A stretch of DNA of 64,000 nt from Topomyia yanbarensis. Its lineage: Eukaryota > Arthropoda > Insecta > Diptera > Culicidae. Below the pieces are notes generated by a model, which was not told where the DNA came from, searched no databases, and worked only from the letters and a program-made list of their open reading frames with translations. Where the stretch lies: contig NC_080672.1 of the NCBI RefSeq assembly GCF_030247195.1, positions 82,706,113-82,770,112 of the forward strand, read 5' to 3'. Positions within the stretch are counted from its first letter, which is position 1; each line of letters starts with the position of its first letter. A program made the translations under genes and the position numbers. Positions 12,349-23,493 of the stretch are shown one piece after another.

Positions 12349-12416
12349 GGCGAAATCCTTTCAGCACCAGCGGCTGCTCATTCGGGGAACCATTCGCGGG
12401 AGTGCCGGAGGGTTAA
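12349..12416. mobile_element. Half copy of the TTAA MITE
   Basis: The text GGCGAAATCCTT, CACCAGCGGCTGCTCATTCG and GCCGGAGGGTTAA matches the right half of the MITE 90 bp upstream. It has an intact TTAA end on the right and no left end. Confidence 0.6.
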
Positions 12417-13520
12417 AGATGTAAAGAAAACTTTTTTAGTGTATTTGGATCATGGAGAATCTTTTAATTAAAAAGTTTTCCTAACAAGGACTTTTAATAT
12501 ATTTTTAAAATTCATACTATTTGCGATTGCATGTTCGTCTTTGTGTATCATCGCGAAGGGTTCAAGCGTTTGTAAGATAACGTGTTCGATCACGTGGGCG
12601 TTTGTATGTCGCTTGTATCAGTGTGAATGTAATTTCGCGTATTAAAATTCGATTTTATAACCGTGCGTCCATTCGCATATTCGCGTGCGTTCTTGGATGA
12701 TTGCGCGGACCGTGAAACTGATACTGAATTGTAAGTGTACGGTTCAGATGCTACAATAGAGCTCCCCCATATCATTAGAGCTCCCGGTCATGTCGCCATG
12801 GAACGTATAGGCTAGTGGAAATGAGCATCGTTTTATTTACTGGTCCAGCTGAAGGCATGGACCTAGGCTGCTAGGGCTGAAGGTAGAGATTTCCGAACGA
12901 TATCGGTTTTATCGCGTGAACATGAGCGTTTGTAGGTTCGCATGTTTATGAGTTTATAAGTGCTATAACGTTCACATAATCACCGGCGTGTTTTCATGTT
13001 TACGAGATCGCGGGCATAATTGTGCGTGGACGAAGCTCAAGTATTTGTATGCTATCGTATGTGTCGTATCTGTTAGTGTGTATGTAACTTCGCGTGGGTG
13101 ATTCGATTTTATAACCTTGTGGCTATTCGAATGTTCTTGAATGATCGTGCGCGTCGTGACTCTGATGTTTTCAGTTTACGGTTTGGATACTAGAAGAGAG
13201 TTATCTAGTGAATATGAGCGATTTTTTTTGATTTGGCCCAACTGAAGGCATAAGTCTAGACCAAGGGTAAGGACGATTTCGCGAGTGGTGGGTTAATACT
13301 TATGATCGTGTTTGTTTCCTAAAACGTTCACTTAATTACCGTGGTGTTTTAATGTTGGCGAGATCGCGGGCTTTAGTATGTGCCGATTACTGTAATTGCA
13401 TGTTTGTATTGGTGACCAAGTTGTGTTATAGCGAAGGCCACGAGCGTTTCTACGTTAGGAATGATAGGATTGTGAGTGTATGTGAGAGAAAATGCAATCG
13501 ATTGTGTTAGTGAATCCAAG

Positions 13521-14769
13521 TTAACCCTTTCATGCCCAACAGTGTTGTAGCCCATATAGGGTTTTAAAACTATTTTTTCTTAAGACTGTAGAAGTCGAGA
13601 AGCACAAAAATAAAATTAAAAATTGTTTAGATCTTACAGCGCTAGAAGCTGCTTCATTTTTACCCTCCGATGCACAGTGCAGTTCTTCTAGAATATTCAC
13701 AATAGACAGGCTATATGTAAAAGATAACCGAAGACAGTCTAAATTGATAGGTTTAATCAATTTTTAATAATATGGCCAAACAACGAAGATATAGGGGAAC
13801 ATTGGGAGACATGGCCAGGTTTTCAGTTCAACCTACGTAAAACTCTAAAAAAAAGTTTTCAATCCTTCAAGACTCGTTGGAATGCAATGTGCAAAAGTAT
13901 TGTGTGTATTCATGATTTTTGCACAATTATTAATTTACTTTTTCAAAAGTTATAAAAGTTTTTCTGTTATCTTGTTTTTTCTAGTCAAGTTTCTCTACCG
14001 CGGGGAAACTCAACCAAGGCGTGGAGAGACTTGACCAAGAGAATTTTGAAATATCAGAACAAAAAACAATGGCATAAAACAAGCTGACCACTAAACGACT
14101 GTGGAAAAACTTGTGCTAAAATCAACTGTTGCACAGAAGATTGATGAAAATTTTAAATTTCATAGCACCACTGCTACCAACGGTCAAACTATATACAGAA
14201 ATTTTAACTTGATTAGAGAAAGTTACAAAAGAAACCTCAATTTATCTTTCAAAACTTTTGGGAAGCGACCAAACAGCTCAGATCATTTATTTAGACCCGA
14301 TATGAAAAAGTCAAAACAAAATTACATTTAATTGGACAGCCAAGTGCAGTGGTGCTAGAAAAAAAAAGAATATTTTATCAATCGTCAGAGCATCAATCGG
14401 TTTCTGCTTAATAACTTTTTCTACAAGTGTCAGATCGTTTCGTGGTCTTCGAGAATTTGTTTCTTTGTTAAATTTTCTATAAAAACCACTTAACTATTTA
14501 TTTTTAGGATGACATGGGCGATTCCTGGGGAAATTATTTTGTGAATGTCACTTTTTCCATACGAAATTCCATGTAACCTTTAAACAATTGGCGCAAAAAT
14601 ATAGTTTCACTGATCGAGCTAAGAATTTACGCAGCTGTTCTAGGACCCAAATGTTGTCCGGAGCAGAAATCTAATTTTTGTCCCACCCTAATGCACAGAC
14701 CCGTCAAGAACGCCAGTCTTAGGAGAGCGCTGAATTTTTAGTTTGCTTTAGAAATTAAGTGCAGGTCAG
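13521..14769. other. AT-rich sequence with possible TE edges, no gene
   Basis: Starts TTAACCCTTTCATGCCCA at the edge of satellite block 3, which resembles the end of a TTAA-type element, but no matching right end was found. 13785-14060 contains GGGGAACATTGGGAGACATGGCC and, farther on, words such as GGGGAAACTCAACC and AGACTTGACCAAG. Frames are short and unrecognised. Confidence 0.35.
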
Positions 14770-15048
14770 TACACTGGAACCTCCATTTTCGAACCAAATC
14801 GGGGTTTCGTAAATTGAAATAGTTCGTAAAAAAGTGTTCGTTACTTGGGATTTAGCTCGTAAAAAAAGTTCGGTTTGCAAACTCATTTTAATTGGTTGGT
14901 TGAGCAATATTCCCTTATCGGGAACAAAATGGGTATTTTTGGAACCATATTGGCAAGCAGACAATGGACAATTGAAACCAACACAAGAAGACAATTGACA
15001 ATTGAAACCTTTTAGAAAGTCAAGATGGTGACTTCCGATTGAGCAGTA

Positions 15049-15379
15049 TACAATGAAGACCCAATTTTTTAGCCCCCGATTTTATCTACCCCTGATTTTA
15101 TCAGCCTCGAATTTTATCAGCCCCAAATTGTATCAACGATGTGAAGTACGCAAAAATAAAATTTCAATTTTTATTTTTAAACTTTGCTCTGGAAGAAGAA
15201 ATCATATACTAAGAAATCAGAAAGCGTTAGAAGGCTATGTCTAGGGACTAAAGAAAAATATTTTAACTGTTTTGGTTTATCAAAAAGAAAGACAAAATAT
15301 ATCCCGATTTTGTCAATCTCTCTCTCTTTTGCTAGCATACAATACACCAAGAAGTTCATAAAAACGGGTCTTTACTGTA
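15049..15379. mobile_element. Pogo-like MITE, copy A
   Basis: The ends CAATGAAGACCCAATTTT and AACGGGTCTTTACTG are inverted, with TA on both sides (15049-15050, 15378-15379). Internal words such as TTTTATCAGCC and GGGACTAAAGAA are shared with copy B at 16920-17299. The element sits within a diverged 116-bp satellite unit. Removing it restores GAGCAG-TA-CTCGATAACC. Confidence 0.75.
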
Positions 15380-15478
15380 CTCGATAACCTTAACAATATG
15401 GATATTTTCGGAACGTGCTTGACATATATGTTTCAGACCATTTAGAAATCTAAGAAGGTGACTTCTGGTTGAGCAATA

Positions 15479-16455
15479 CACTCAGGTTTTTTACTAGGTT
15501 TTTTACGCGGATTTTCCAATTAATTCAGTTTTTGCATATTCTAAGTCCTTTTGAATGCAAAATGACTTACTTTTTTCTGAAAAAATTCTAAGTCTTTTTA
15601 AATTATTTTGCGCGGATTTCGCGGAACACGGTTTTTGCAAAAAATATTCTCCTTTCCTTTTGAATGCAAAAGACTTAGAAGATTTTCGGAAAGATGGAAG
15701 AGACGGGTCTGGAAGACTACTTATGGCCCGCACCTCAACAATATGGGTATTTTCAGAATTCTCTTGAAGAGTAGGTGCCAGAAATAGATTTTTGACGCCA
15801 TTTTGAAATCCAAGATGGCGACTTCCGGTTTAGCGAAATCTATCTATATCTTCTATATATATGTCAATGTTTGTATGTATATGATTTATGGACACCCAAA
15901 CGGCTTAACCGATTTCCGTTAAAATTTATTCGTAGTAGACCTTTCTTATGGAGCGAGTTTGGGTGCTATTGGTTGGAGATTGTCTGCCCGCCAGATGGCG
16001 CTTCAGAACAAATTGTGTTTTCCTCCTATTTCGTTGAAAGTCGCAGCAACGCGCGATTGGTATTAGCTAGTTCGCTATAACCCAATCAGTATGGGTATTT
16101 TCGGAATGCTCTTCAAGAGTAGGTACCAGAAATTGATTTCTGGCGTCGTTTTGAAATCCCAAAAATCGATTTTTGACGCTATTTTGAACCCATGCAATAT
16201 GGGTATTATCGGAATGGTCTTGACGAGTAGTGCCAGAGTTTCACTAAGCCGGAAGTCGCCATCTTGGATTTACAGCGATTTTCGCTAAACCGGAAATCGC
16301 CATCTTTGATTTCAAAATGGCGTCAAAAATTAATTTCTGGCACCTACTCGTCAAGACCATTCTTTTCGAATCGACGCGGTTTTTTTAACGCAGATTTTCC
16401 TATTAACGCGGTTTTTTTACGTGGTACGTATCTCCCGCGCTGAAAAACCTGGGTG
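15479..16455. mobile_element. TA-flanked fold-back element with satellite interior, copy 1
   Basis: The left end CACTCAGGTTTTTTAC and right end AAAAACCTGGGTG are flanked by TA (15477-15478, 16456-16457). Inside the ends are TTTTTTACGCGGATTTTCC units and the near-palindrome AAGTCCTTTTGAATGCAAAA, as in the longer copy at 48405-50599. The interior carries 116-bp satellite units that turn round near 16230, so the element folds back. A Helitron is inserted at 15839-16070. No coding capacity. TA duplication suggests mobilisation by a Tc1/mariner-type enzyme, which is inference. Confidence 0.7.
15839..16070 (+). mobile_element. Short non-autonomous Helitron
   Basis: It starts TCTATCTATATCTTCTATAT and ends ATTGGTATTAGCTAG, that is 5'-TC and CTAG-3', inserted between A (15838) and T (16071) with no duplication. 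Joining the flanks gives TAGCGAAATTCGCTATAACC, the exact satellite consensus seen elsewhere, so this is a clean empty-site reconstruction. A weak 3' stem (TCGC/GCGA) precedes the terminus. Related sequence lies at 23143-23290 on the other strand. It is non-coding and would rely on a Rep/helicase supplied elsewhere. Confidence 0.85.
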
Positions 16456-16919
16456 TATTCTCGATAGCACTAATATTTAATGGGTGTTTTGGAATAGGCT
16501 TGACGAGTAGATGACGGAAATCGATGAGCGAAGTCATTTTGAAGGCCAAGAAGGCAACTTCCGGTTAAACCAAATTTTTCCATAGCCATATCATCACTAA
16601 TCACTATATCTATATCTACACTATAATTGTTTCATTCCGAAAATAATTATACATATTGAAGGTATAGAGAATTTATCTAAACCGCAAGTCGCCATTTTGG
16701 ATTTCAAGATGGCTTCAAATATTGATTTCCGTCATGCACTCGTCAACCCTATTTCAAATATAACCAACTTTTAATAGTAACATTTAGCTAACAATATGGT
16801 AACTGGTTTTCTAGCTCATTCTAGATTCATACTGTATTGTACGTACTCTACGTACATGGTTCGTAAACAAAGATTTCATTATATCGAATTCAATTAGTAC
16901 AAAAGTAACGCAAATTGAA

Positions 16920-17299
16920 TACAGTGAAGACCCGATTTTATCAGCTTTTGACCCGACTTTATCAGCTTTACATGAAAATTGATAGTTGGTAGTTTGATGG
17001 GCTCTAGCAGACGAACCAAGTTGAATTCGATCAAGTCCTTTCTTGAGCATATTTTTCTTAGAGATCCGAAAATTTTTTTTTGGCTTTTTTGGATTTTGCA
17101 GTGTCAGACCCTGTTAAGGGAATTTTAAGCTAAATAATCAGGAAAGGTTATGAGGCTATATCTAGGGACTAAAGAAGAATATTTTAAGATCTTCGGTTTC
17201 CTAAAAAGAAAGAAAAAAATATGTCCCAATTTTATCAATGTCCCCGCTTTGTCAGCCTAAAATTCACGAAGAGACTGATAAAAATGGGTCTTCACTGTA
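16920..17299. mobile_element. Pogo-like MITE, copy B
   Basis: The ends CAGTGAAGACCCGATTTT and AAAATGGGTCTTCACTG are inverted and flanked by TA (16920-16921, 17298-17299). It is homologous to 15049-15379. Its central portion differs from copy A (16960-17100). Confidence 0.75.
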
Positions 17300-17338
17300 T
17301 TATGTAAAAAAGAGTTCGTAAATGGAGGTTTCATTGTA

Positions 17339-19014
17339 CATACTAAATTATTGTCAAAAATCGAACTGAAAAAGAAAGCCGAAGTTAACTCCAAAGGAGT
17401 GCAAAACTACGACAGACCGACCACGCTACGGTTCTGGCAATCTATTCGTGGGCATTTCTCACCCGAAAAAGGTGCTAATTTTCTAGCTCATTCTAGCACC
17501 AAACAGTGCCACTCAGACAGTGCTCGGAAACCTACAAGTGGTTGCACCGCCCGTCCAGTCTCCCCACCGAATTGAAACGATAGTTCCCACGCGCTGCCGG
17601 CAATTAGTCATTGGGATATTTTAGCATCAAATCATTCAAGGCGGTTCTCAAGTATTGGACTGAAAACTTGGAAAAAAACGAAAACAAAATTCTATTCCTC
17701 TCCATACCGGCCCGGCCCGACTCAACGCGATGAGGAGGATGTCGGTGAGTAATACGACATACGGTTGCCGCGCATTCTCGTCAATACCGTAATAATACAG
17801 TTACGGACGGATTCACACACATAGACCCTTCCTCTGAACCCTTACGCGAGCAAAAGAAGAAAAATGAAATCCACTTCTGTTTCACCTTGTTGACTAATCT
17901 TCTTCCCTAACATCTTCCGAATCGATACCGAGACGGTATCATCAAATCGGACTATTCGATTCTCCTATCCCGAAGTAAACAAGAAAAATACTGCCGCCAC
18001 CAGACAGGGTCTTCGACCCGTCCTCCGCTGTTCCCTTTTCCTACCGGTTAGATGTGAACAGAAGCGAAATCCGCCACACACCAACGAGTGATGCGTGTGC
18101 GTGATCGAACTAGTCGGCATAATGTAACAAGAGCTCGAACTGTCAGATGTTTTCCGGCCCCATAAACTATCGCTGAAGTGTATCTGCTTCAACTTGTTAA
18201 ATCCAGCTCCGGTCCCGGTCCCGATGTTGCACGCACACCCTACCTGTGGCACTTCTCTTCTTTCGTATTAAGGGACCTAAACTACAGTAAATGTGTCGGT
18301 ATCTCTATACAGGAAGTTCCAACGGCAACATACCGTGTACTTTTCATATTTTATAGCAACCCCAAATCGTTCCCGTGTTGCTCTCGGTTGTGCCGTGTAG
18401 CGGCGGTGTAGGTCTGTACGTATAGCATGTCTATTCTGTCTTGAATAAAACAAAAAAAGGGAATAGAAAACAATCTGTGGCATGTTTTGATGGGACGAGC
18501 TTCTTGCTGTAGCGACCGATCACAACTGGAAAAACTTGCGTGAAGGCAGTAAACCGCGCCGTCACCGCCGAGCGACTGACATTACTGGCTGACAAATAGG
18601 CTAAACTGTAATAGATGCCGGCGGCGGCGGGTGTGTACTCGTGTGCGCTAGAATCCGGACGAAGGTGTTGAAGCCAGGGGGAAGGGGGGGATATCTAGCA
18701 AGAGTGCTTAGAAGAGCGTATGACGGGTGTCAAATATCATTGGCATTCCTCAGAAGCTTTGCTTTGCTGGCTGGCGGCTGTTGCAGCAATGAACTAGGTA
18801 CCCCACGATGGCTACTGCGGGCTGCCGCTGGGAACGAGACGTCAGCGAAAGTGGTTTTTCACTTTTAGCGTGGAATTTGTCACTTTCGATTATTTGCCGT
18901 TATTGGTGGTTGACAGTGTGTGTGTGCGTAGTAGTTGCTGGATGATTGTTATAAATAAGTTCGAGTAAATCGATTTAGATAGATGACTTAGCTAGAAACT
19001 TGTTTTAACCTTCC
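17339..19014. other. Low-repeat, GC-richer stretch; no gene supported
   Basis: 17380-18960 has balanced composition and few recognisable repeats, a short GGCGGCGGCGG run (about 18620) and several overlapping frames under 100 codons. None shows a domain or consistent codon pattern. TTTTCTAGCTCATTCTAG occurs twice (near 16806 and 17476). This is a plausible place for exons or regulatory DNA of a host gene, but I see no direct evidence. Confidence 0.4.
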
Positions 19015-19111
19015 GGCAGTCGCGCTGGTGCACGCTGCTCTCAAAATTTAGCGTTAGGGTACCAGCGGCTGCTCATTCAGTAGGCCATAAGCGCGACTTC
19101 CGGAGAGTTAA
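19015..19111. mobile_element. TTAA-flanked MITE, short copy
   Basis: Flanked by TTAA at 19015-19018 and 19108-19111. The ends are CCTTCCGGCAGTCGCGC and GCGCGACTTCCGGAGAG. It is 97 bp, an internal-deletion version of 12139-12258. Confidence 0.75.
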
Positions 19112-21129
19112 GCTCGGTAGGGTCTTCTTTGGGATGTCTTGGGGAAGATGTTCATTACCAAGATGTTCATTACCGCCAGAAGGACATTTAATTTATTCGC
19201 ATTTTACGTACTTTTTCCCCTATCCATCGTATTGGCGTTAAACGACTTTACTGGCACCTTACCTTTCGCCAAAAATAATATTCAAAGTTTCACTTTTGTG
19301 CTATCACGGTACACCTACTAATCTCGTAATCGCACGGGTAAAGTAAAACGTCATAACTCGAATATTATCGTAATAGTTTTCTCCTCTTCTGCAACGAAAG
19401 AAAGGTGGCGAGCGAAAACATGAGTAATCAATTAGCATATGAATCAGGTAAAGCACGACCGCCTCCTCTACCGTACTCTACAATCCGGTTTTATTTTGTT
19501 GCTGCTGCTGCTGCTGTAACTGTCACATCAAACAGGCGTAACAAAATTGAAAGTCATTTCACTTCCGGTATCCAGGTTCGGTCATGAAGGGAAAGTCCTG
19601 ACGCTGCCCACACCTAGTGTACCTAAAAAAAGTAAATCGCAACACGGTCTTCCTTTCGACAGCCGTATCGAACTGGGTTCAAGGTCACTGGTCTCGTGGA
19701 AAAAACCGAACCAGAAAAACGAAAACAGTATAAAAAACCACACGCACGTGGTTTTTTTTCACACCACAGTTAGAGCACAGTGCTCGTTGGTTCACAGCAT
19801 GCTGGTGGGGTGGCCTACAACAGTCAATTACGATCATCATTCATTCAGTTTGAGAGAATGGAGAACAAATAATGCTGGTGTGGTTTTACAGTTGAATTTC
19901 TTCCTCTCGAAGCGAACGACGAGCGAGTCTCGGTGCCACGGTTGCGGCGATGAGTAAATGACACATGTGTTGTGAAACGAAGCAGACCTTTTATCGAATA
20001 AAATCCGCACCCCGGTTGGCAGAGTAGGATCACAGCCGGAGCAACCTAGCCTCCGGTTCGGTCCGTATGCCGGTAACGAGAAGTAGGAATACGGGGAGGT
20101 AAAAATAGGTGCCCATCTAGTAGATCTAGTAGAGTGAAACGAAGTTTACGCTCGAAAGTTCATTGTTCTTCCTGTTTGCAGGCGACGCGTCTGAGATGTC
20201 TAGGAACATGGAACGGATGTGCGGTGCAGGAGCGTATATCATCGAGTCTAGGGGGACGAGATGTAACCGTTACCGAATTTAATTTCCCAAATGCCTCACA
20301 AATTAGGGCCATTGTTTGTAGCGTACCGTGTTAGTTGGTTAGACCAGTTGCTTCGTTCCAGAGAAAATGGCCTCGTATTTGCAAACTTACACGATTGTTA
20401 CTCTGCTCTGACAGTGTTTATAATTCGATATTAGCCACTCTTGTCGCCTGGCCCAAAATGCAAAATTTTAACAAAAACTAAACAACTTACCCTTGTGCTT
20501 TGTATGGGGAAGTTTTTATACTTAGAGAAGTCACTAGCTTCGTTAAAAAGGCAGGAAGAGTGGATTGAATGTTGGCAGGTCAAAAAAAGAACAGCATTTT
20601 CCGGGAGACTGTACTTGCAGATGCAGATGATTTATTGGTGAATTCAACCCAACTCTATCATAGCAAAATTCGAAAATATTTTAGGATTATTTGTTTCTTC
20701 ACCAAAATATGCTTGGAAGCTTGAAAAAACACCGAAAAAAGCCGATTTCCAAAAGACTGTTGGACTATGAAATCAATTGACGCCAGGTGTTAGAAGGCAA
20801 CGGACGAAGTACACATTCACTAGACTACTGTGTCTACATTCCCGTACACAAGGTAGAGATCGACAGCGTGATCTAGTTTTAAATGCTATTTAAAAGCCGC
20901 TTTTGGCAAAATATACGACTGCATCACACCGCCGCCAGTGATTTTTTTTTACTGCCATTGTGTATTAAAAATGCTGCTCACTACCAAAACGTTTTAATGG
21001 GTTACATAATTTTTATTTAAAAAAAATGAATTCTTTTTTATTACTTTATCTGAAAGTACAACTCCTTGAGAATTGAGAATATTTTTATAGATCCAAGTAA
21101 TAGATCGAAAATTACAGCGCTTCGTCTAC
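19112..21129. other. No gene seen
   Basis: 19112-20400 is moderately GC-rich with a GCT run at 19500-19516 and a GTGGTTTTTTTTCACACCAC-like stretch near 19750. Frames up to 136 codons (19547-19957) have no recognisable features. 20400-21129 is AT-rich. Confidence 0.4.
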
Positions 21130-21560
21130 CAAGAGCAGTGGTAGCTTGAAATTTAAACTCGATTTTTTCGAAATGTCATTTTTCCAAGAATTGTTTTTCT
21201 GTGATCACGATTGCCAAAAAATCACTCGATCGATTTTCTTAAAAAAAATTCAATTTCTTCGTAATTAATTTTTCTTGTACCTTAACGATTCCTTTTTATA
21301 TCTATAAATTTTAGTTTTGTGGCTAAGAATTTTTAACGCAATTTTTAGAGCTTGAATCAGCGATTTTTAAGAAAAACGTTCTGGAATGCAGGAAGAAAAT
21401 ATTATCCATTCAACTAATCGTTAAGGTACGAGGAATACTCATATACTAATGGAATTTTTTGAGTTTTAGGATTTTAGTTGATCAATTGTTCTTCAATCGT
21501 GTTCTGCGCAAATTTTCTTAAATAGAAAAGAGTTTTGGGAAAAAAGTCAACTCTGCAACT
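21130..21560. repeat. Degenerate inverted repeat
   Basis: TTCTTGTACCTTAACGATT (about 21282) is matched in inverse by AATCGTTAAGGTACGAGGAA (about 21418). Weaker similarity continues outward (GATCACGATTG against CAATCGTGTTC). It looks like an old palindromic element. The following 21561-22004 is AT-rich with nothing recognised. Confidence 0.35.
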
Positions 21561-22004
21561 ATCAATATATTTTTTTAAGCTTATGCTTGTTTATTTCACT
21601 TAAAAATTTAGTACCAAAATACTATAAGTGTGATGTAATGAAATCACCTTTACGTAGATTCAAATTTTCTTGTCATTTTTCATACAAAAAGGTATGTAAT
21701 CCCATAAGCAGATTTTTGAATGCTGATTCAAAACAGTCGAGCGTACAAAATTCTAATGCACTCTTTTGCAGAAAACCTGTAAAAATAATACCATTCACCA
21801 TTGCAAAATATTATGATCTCTTGGCTCAGGTGGAGTGCGGTTTTGACATTTCCTTGATGTTTTAACTAATTATTAGATAATTAATACAACGTTCTTTCAT
21901 TCATGTATTTTGAACTAGCATGAATAAAATAATAATTGATTCGTTTTTTGGAATATTCCACAAGCGACATTCGGATTGTTTCACATGCCGAAATAATAAG
22001 TTTG

Positions 22005-22875
22005 GGGCCCCCCGTTTTGGAACATTGCCAAAACCCTTGATTTTCTTTTGATCATATCTCCGGTTCTATTTACTCTAGAATCAAACCACAAGATGGCTTT
22101 TGAAGAAAATTGTTCAAGGAGTCTATAAAAATATTATTTTTTGCCGACAGTGTTGCCAACTATACATCTTTTTCAGTCAAATATTAAAAGTTAATTTTTC
22201 TCTCAAAACGAATATTTTAATTTTGAAAATTTTAATGCCATCGCGTTCCTCAGGCATTTTTACATAAAAACACTTATCATCCCAATATAATATGAGCGCA
22301 TCCTGAGATACACCGTTTTGAAGAGAAAAAACCGCAATTTCCCATATAAAATCGCAAGCGCACAGCTCTAAAAAACCAACTTGAGTATTCTGAGTTCAAA
22401 CATAATTTTTCGTGAAGTAGACGAGAAATGATGCAAAACTACGTATTTAGTGTGCTTCTAGCAGATCAGGGTCGATTTTCATGACAGTTTGAAGATTTTC
22501 TCAATTTTGGCCAATAAAAATGGATTTTTATATGAAAAAATCGGAGTTTTTCCCATCAAAACGGTATATCTCAGGATGCGCTCATATTGTATTGGGATGA
22601 TGTGTTTTTCATGTAAAAATGTCTGAGGAACGCGATGGCATTAAAATTTTCAAAATTAAAATATAAGTATTAAAAGAAAAATTAACTTAATATTTAACAG
22701 AAAAAATTGCATAGTTGGCAACACTGTCGGCAAAAAATAATATTTTTTATAGACTCCTTGAACAATTTTCTTCAAAAGCCATCTTGTGGTTTGATTCTAG
22801 AGTAAATAGAACCGGAGATATGATCAAAAGAAAATCAAGGGTATTGGCAATTTTTCAAAACGGGGGGTGCTCCCA
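22005..22875. mobile_element. Long palindromic (fold-back) element
   Basis: Two arms of about 340 bp are near-perfect inverse copies. ATATCTCCGGTTCTATTTAC (about 22055) pairs with GTAAATAGAACCGGAGATAT (about 22802), GAGCGCATCCTGAGATA pairs with TATCTCAGGATGCGCTC, and the outer ends read CCCCCCGTTTTG and CAAAACGGGGGG. A roughly 175-bp centre separates them. Non-coding. The superfamily is unclear because no target duplication is evident. Confidence 0.7.
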
Positions 22876-23059
22876 TGACCCGAGGGGTGGTTCAATTAAC
22901 ACAAAAATTTGATATATTGGCCCTAGATGAACAATTCCTCCAAACTTTGTTTAAATCCGTGAAGGTCGATTTCAAGTTTGCATCTTTCTTTGATCACTTC
23001 GCGTGGATGACCCATATACATTTTGCGTTTAAATATTTATCTATAAAATAACGAGCGCC

Positions 23060-23142
23060 GACTTAGCACCTTACCTCGATCCGAATAGGGAACGTAGGGA
23101 TCTAACCTGAGTTTGCGGTCAGCGTTGTTTGATTATATGTGA
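23060..23142 (-). pseudogene. Scrap of a non-LTR retrotransposon gag-like ORF1
   Basis: The minus strand reads approximately YNQTTLTANSG, stop, IPTF, which aligns with YDQTTLITYPGQIPTC in the larger ORF1 remnant at 56600-58150. Plus-strand words such as ACGTAGGGATCT and GTTGTYTGATYATATG are shared. The Helitron 3' end abuts its right edge, so the upstream part of this ORF was displaced. Confidence 0.5.
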
Positions 23143-23290
23143 CTAGCTAATACTCATCGCATGTTGCTGCGACATCCAACGAAATAGGAGGAAAACACAA
23201 TTTGTTCCGAAGCGCCGTCTGGCGGGGAAAAGATCATCAACCAATAGCACAAAAAACGCTCTATAACAAATGCCTACTATATGTACATTT
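23143..23290 (-). mobile_element. 3' end of a Helitron related to the 15.8-kb copy
   Basis: Read on the minus strand, it ends GAGTATTAGCTAG followed by T, and shares GGCGCTTCGGAACAAATTGT and GTGCTATTGGTTG with 15839-16070. The 5' part is missing; a separate palindrome begins at 23302. Confidence 0.7.
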
Positions 23291-23301
23291 TTACAGCAAA
23301 A

Positions 23302-23493
23302 GCTTGGAAAAGCGGCCATCTTGGAAAACAAAAAAGCAGTTTTTTCTTACACCGATGGAAAAATCTTTATGAAAATAAATCAGTGCATTCAGGGCATTGG
23401 TAGAGTACTATTGATTGATTTTCATGAAGATTTTTCCAACGGTGTGGGAAAAACTATTTTTTTTCGTTTTCCAAGAGGGCCGCTTTTCCAAGC
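23302..23493. mobile_element. Small palindromic MITE
   Basis: GCTTGGAAAAGCGGCCATCT at the left pairs with GGGCCGCTTTTCCAAGC at the right. Further in, ACCGATGGAAAAATCTT and GATTTTTCCAACGGTGT, and TTCATGAA-like words, also pair. 192 bp with arms of about 85 bp. An open frame runs through it but is explained by the symmetry. Confidence 0.65.

Larger units (their letters stand above)
11590..13520 (+). repeat. Decayed ~0.45-kb satellite, block 3
   Basis: A left-edge unit (11590-11750, TCGGAATCACTCACTACAAT) is separated from two further units (12510-13520) by a 0.75-kb AT-rich insert that carries TTAA MITEs. Unit landmarks CCATTCGCAT/CTATTCGAAT at 12669 and 13133, and GAAGGGTTCAAG/GAAGCTCAAG at 12555 and 13032, give spacings of 464 and 477 bp. 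The last part (13373-13520) repeats the window's first 210 bp. Confidence 0.72.
15380..16780. repeat. 116-120 bp satellite, block C (both orientations)
   Basis: Forward units (GGTATTTTCGGAAT, GACGCCATTTTGAAATCC, AAGATGGCGACTTCCGG) occupy about 15400-15475, 15740-15838 and 16071-16230. Inverted units (CGGAAGTCGCCATCTTGG, AAAATGGCGTCAAAAAT) lie at 16230-16370 and about 16680-16760. The inner units belong to the fold-back element 15479-16455. The outer ones are an older array into which it landed. Confidence 0.7.
14770..17338. mobile_element. Composite region bounded by a pair of inverted TA-type ends
   Basis: The left end TACACTGGAACCTCCATTTT (14770) and right end GGAGGTTTCATTGTA (to 17338) are inverted copies. 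Both are followed inward by GTTCGTAAA-type motifs (near 14820 and 17315). Such ends with TA at the tips are typical of pogo/Tc1-mariner derivatives. The interior has been filled by two further MITEs, satellite units, a fold-back element and a Helitron. They may be the two ends of one element or two separate ones. Confidence 0.45.

Noticed and set aside
13521..13545. TTAACCCTTTCATGCCCA as the end of a TTAA-type element
   Set aside because: No matching inverted end was found within several kilobases, so no element can be delimited.
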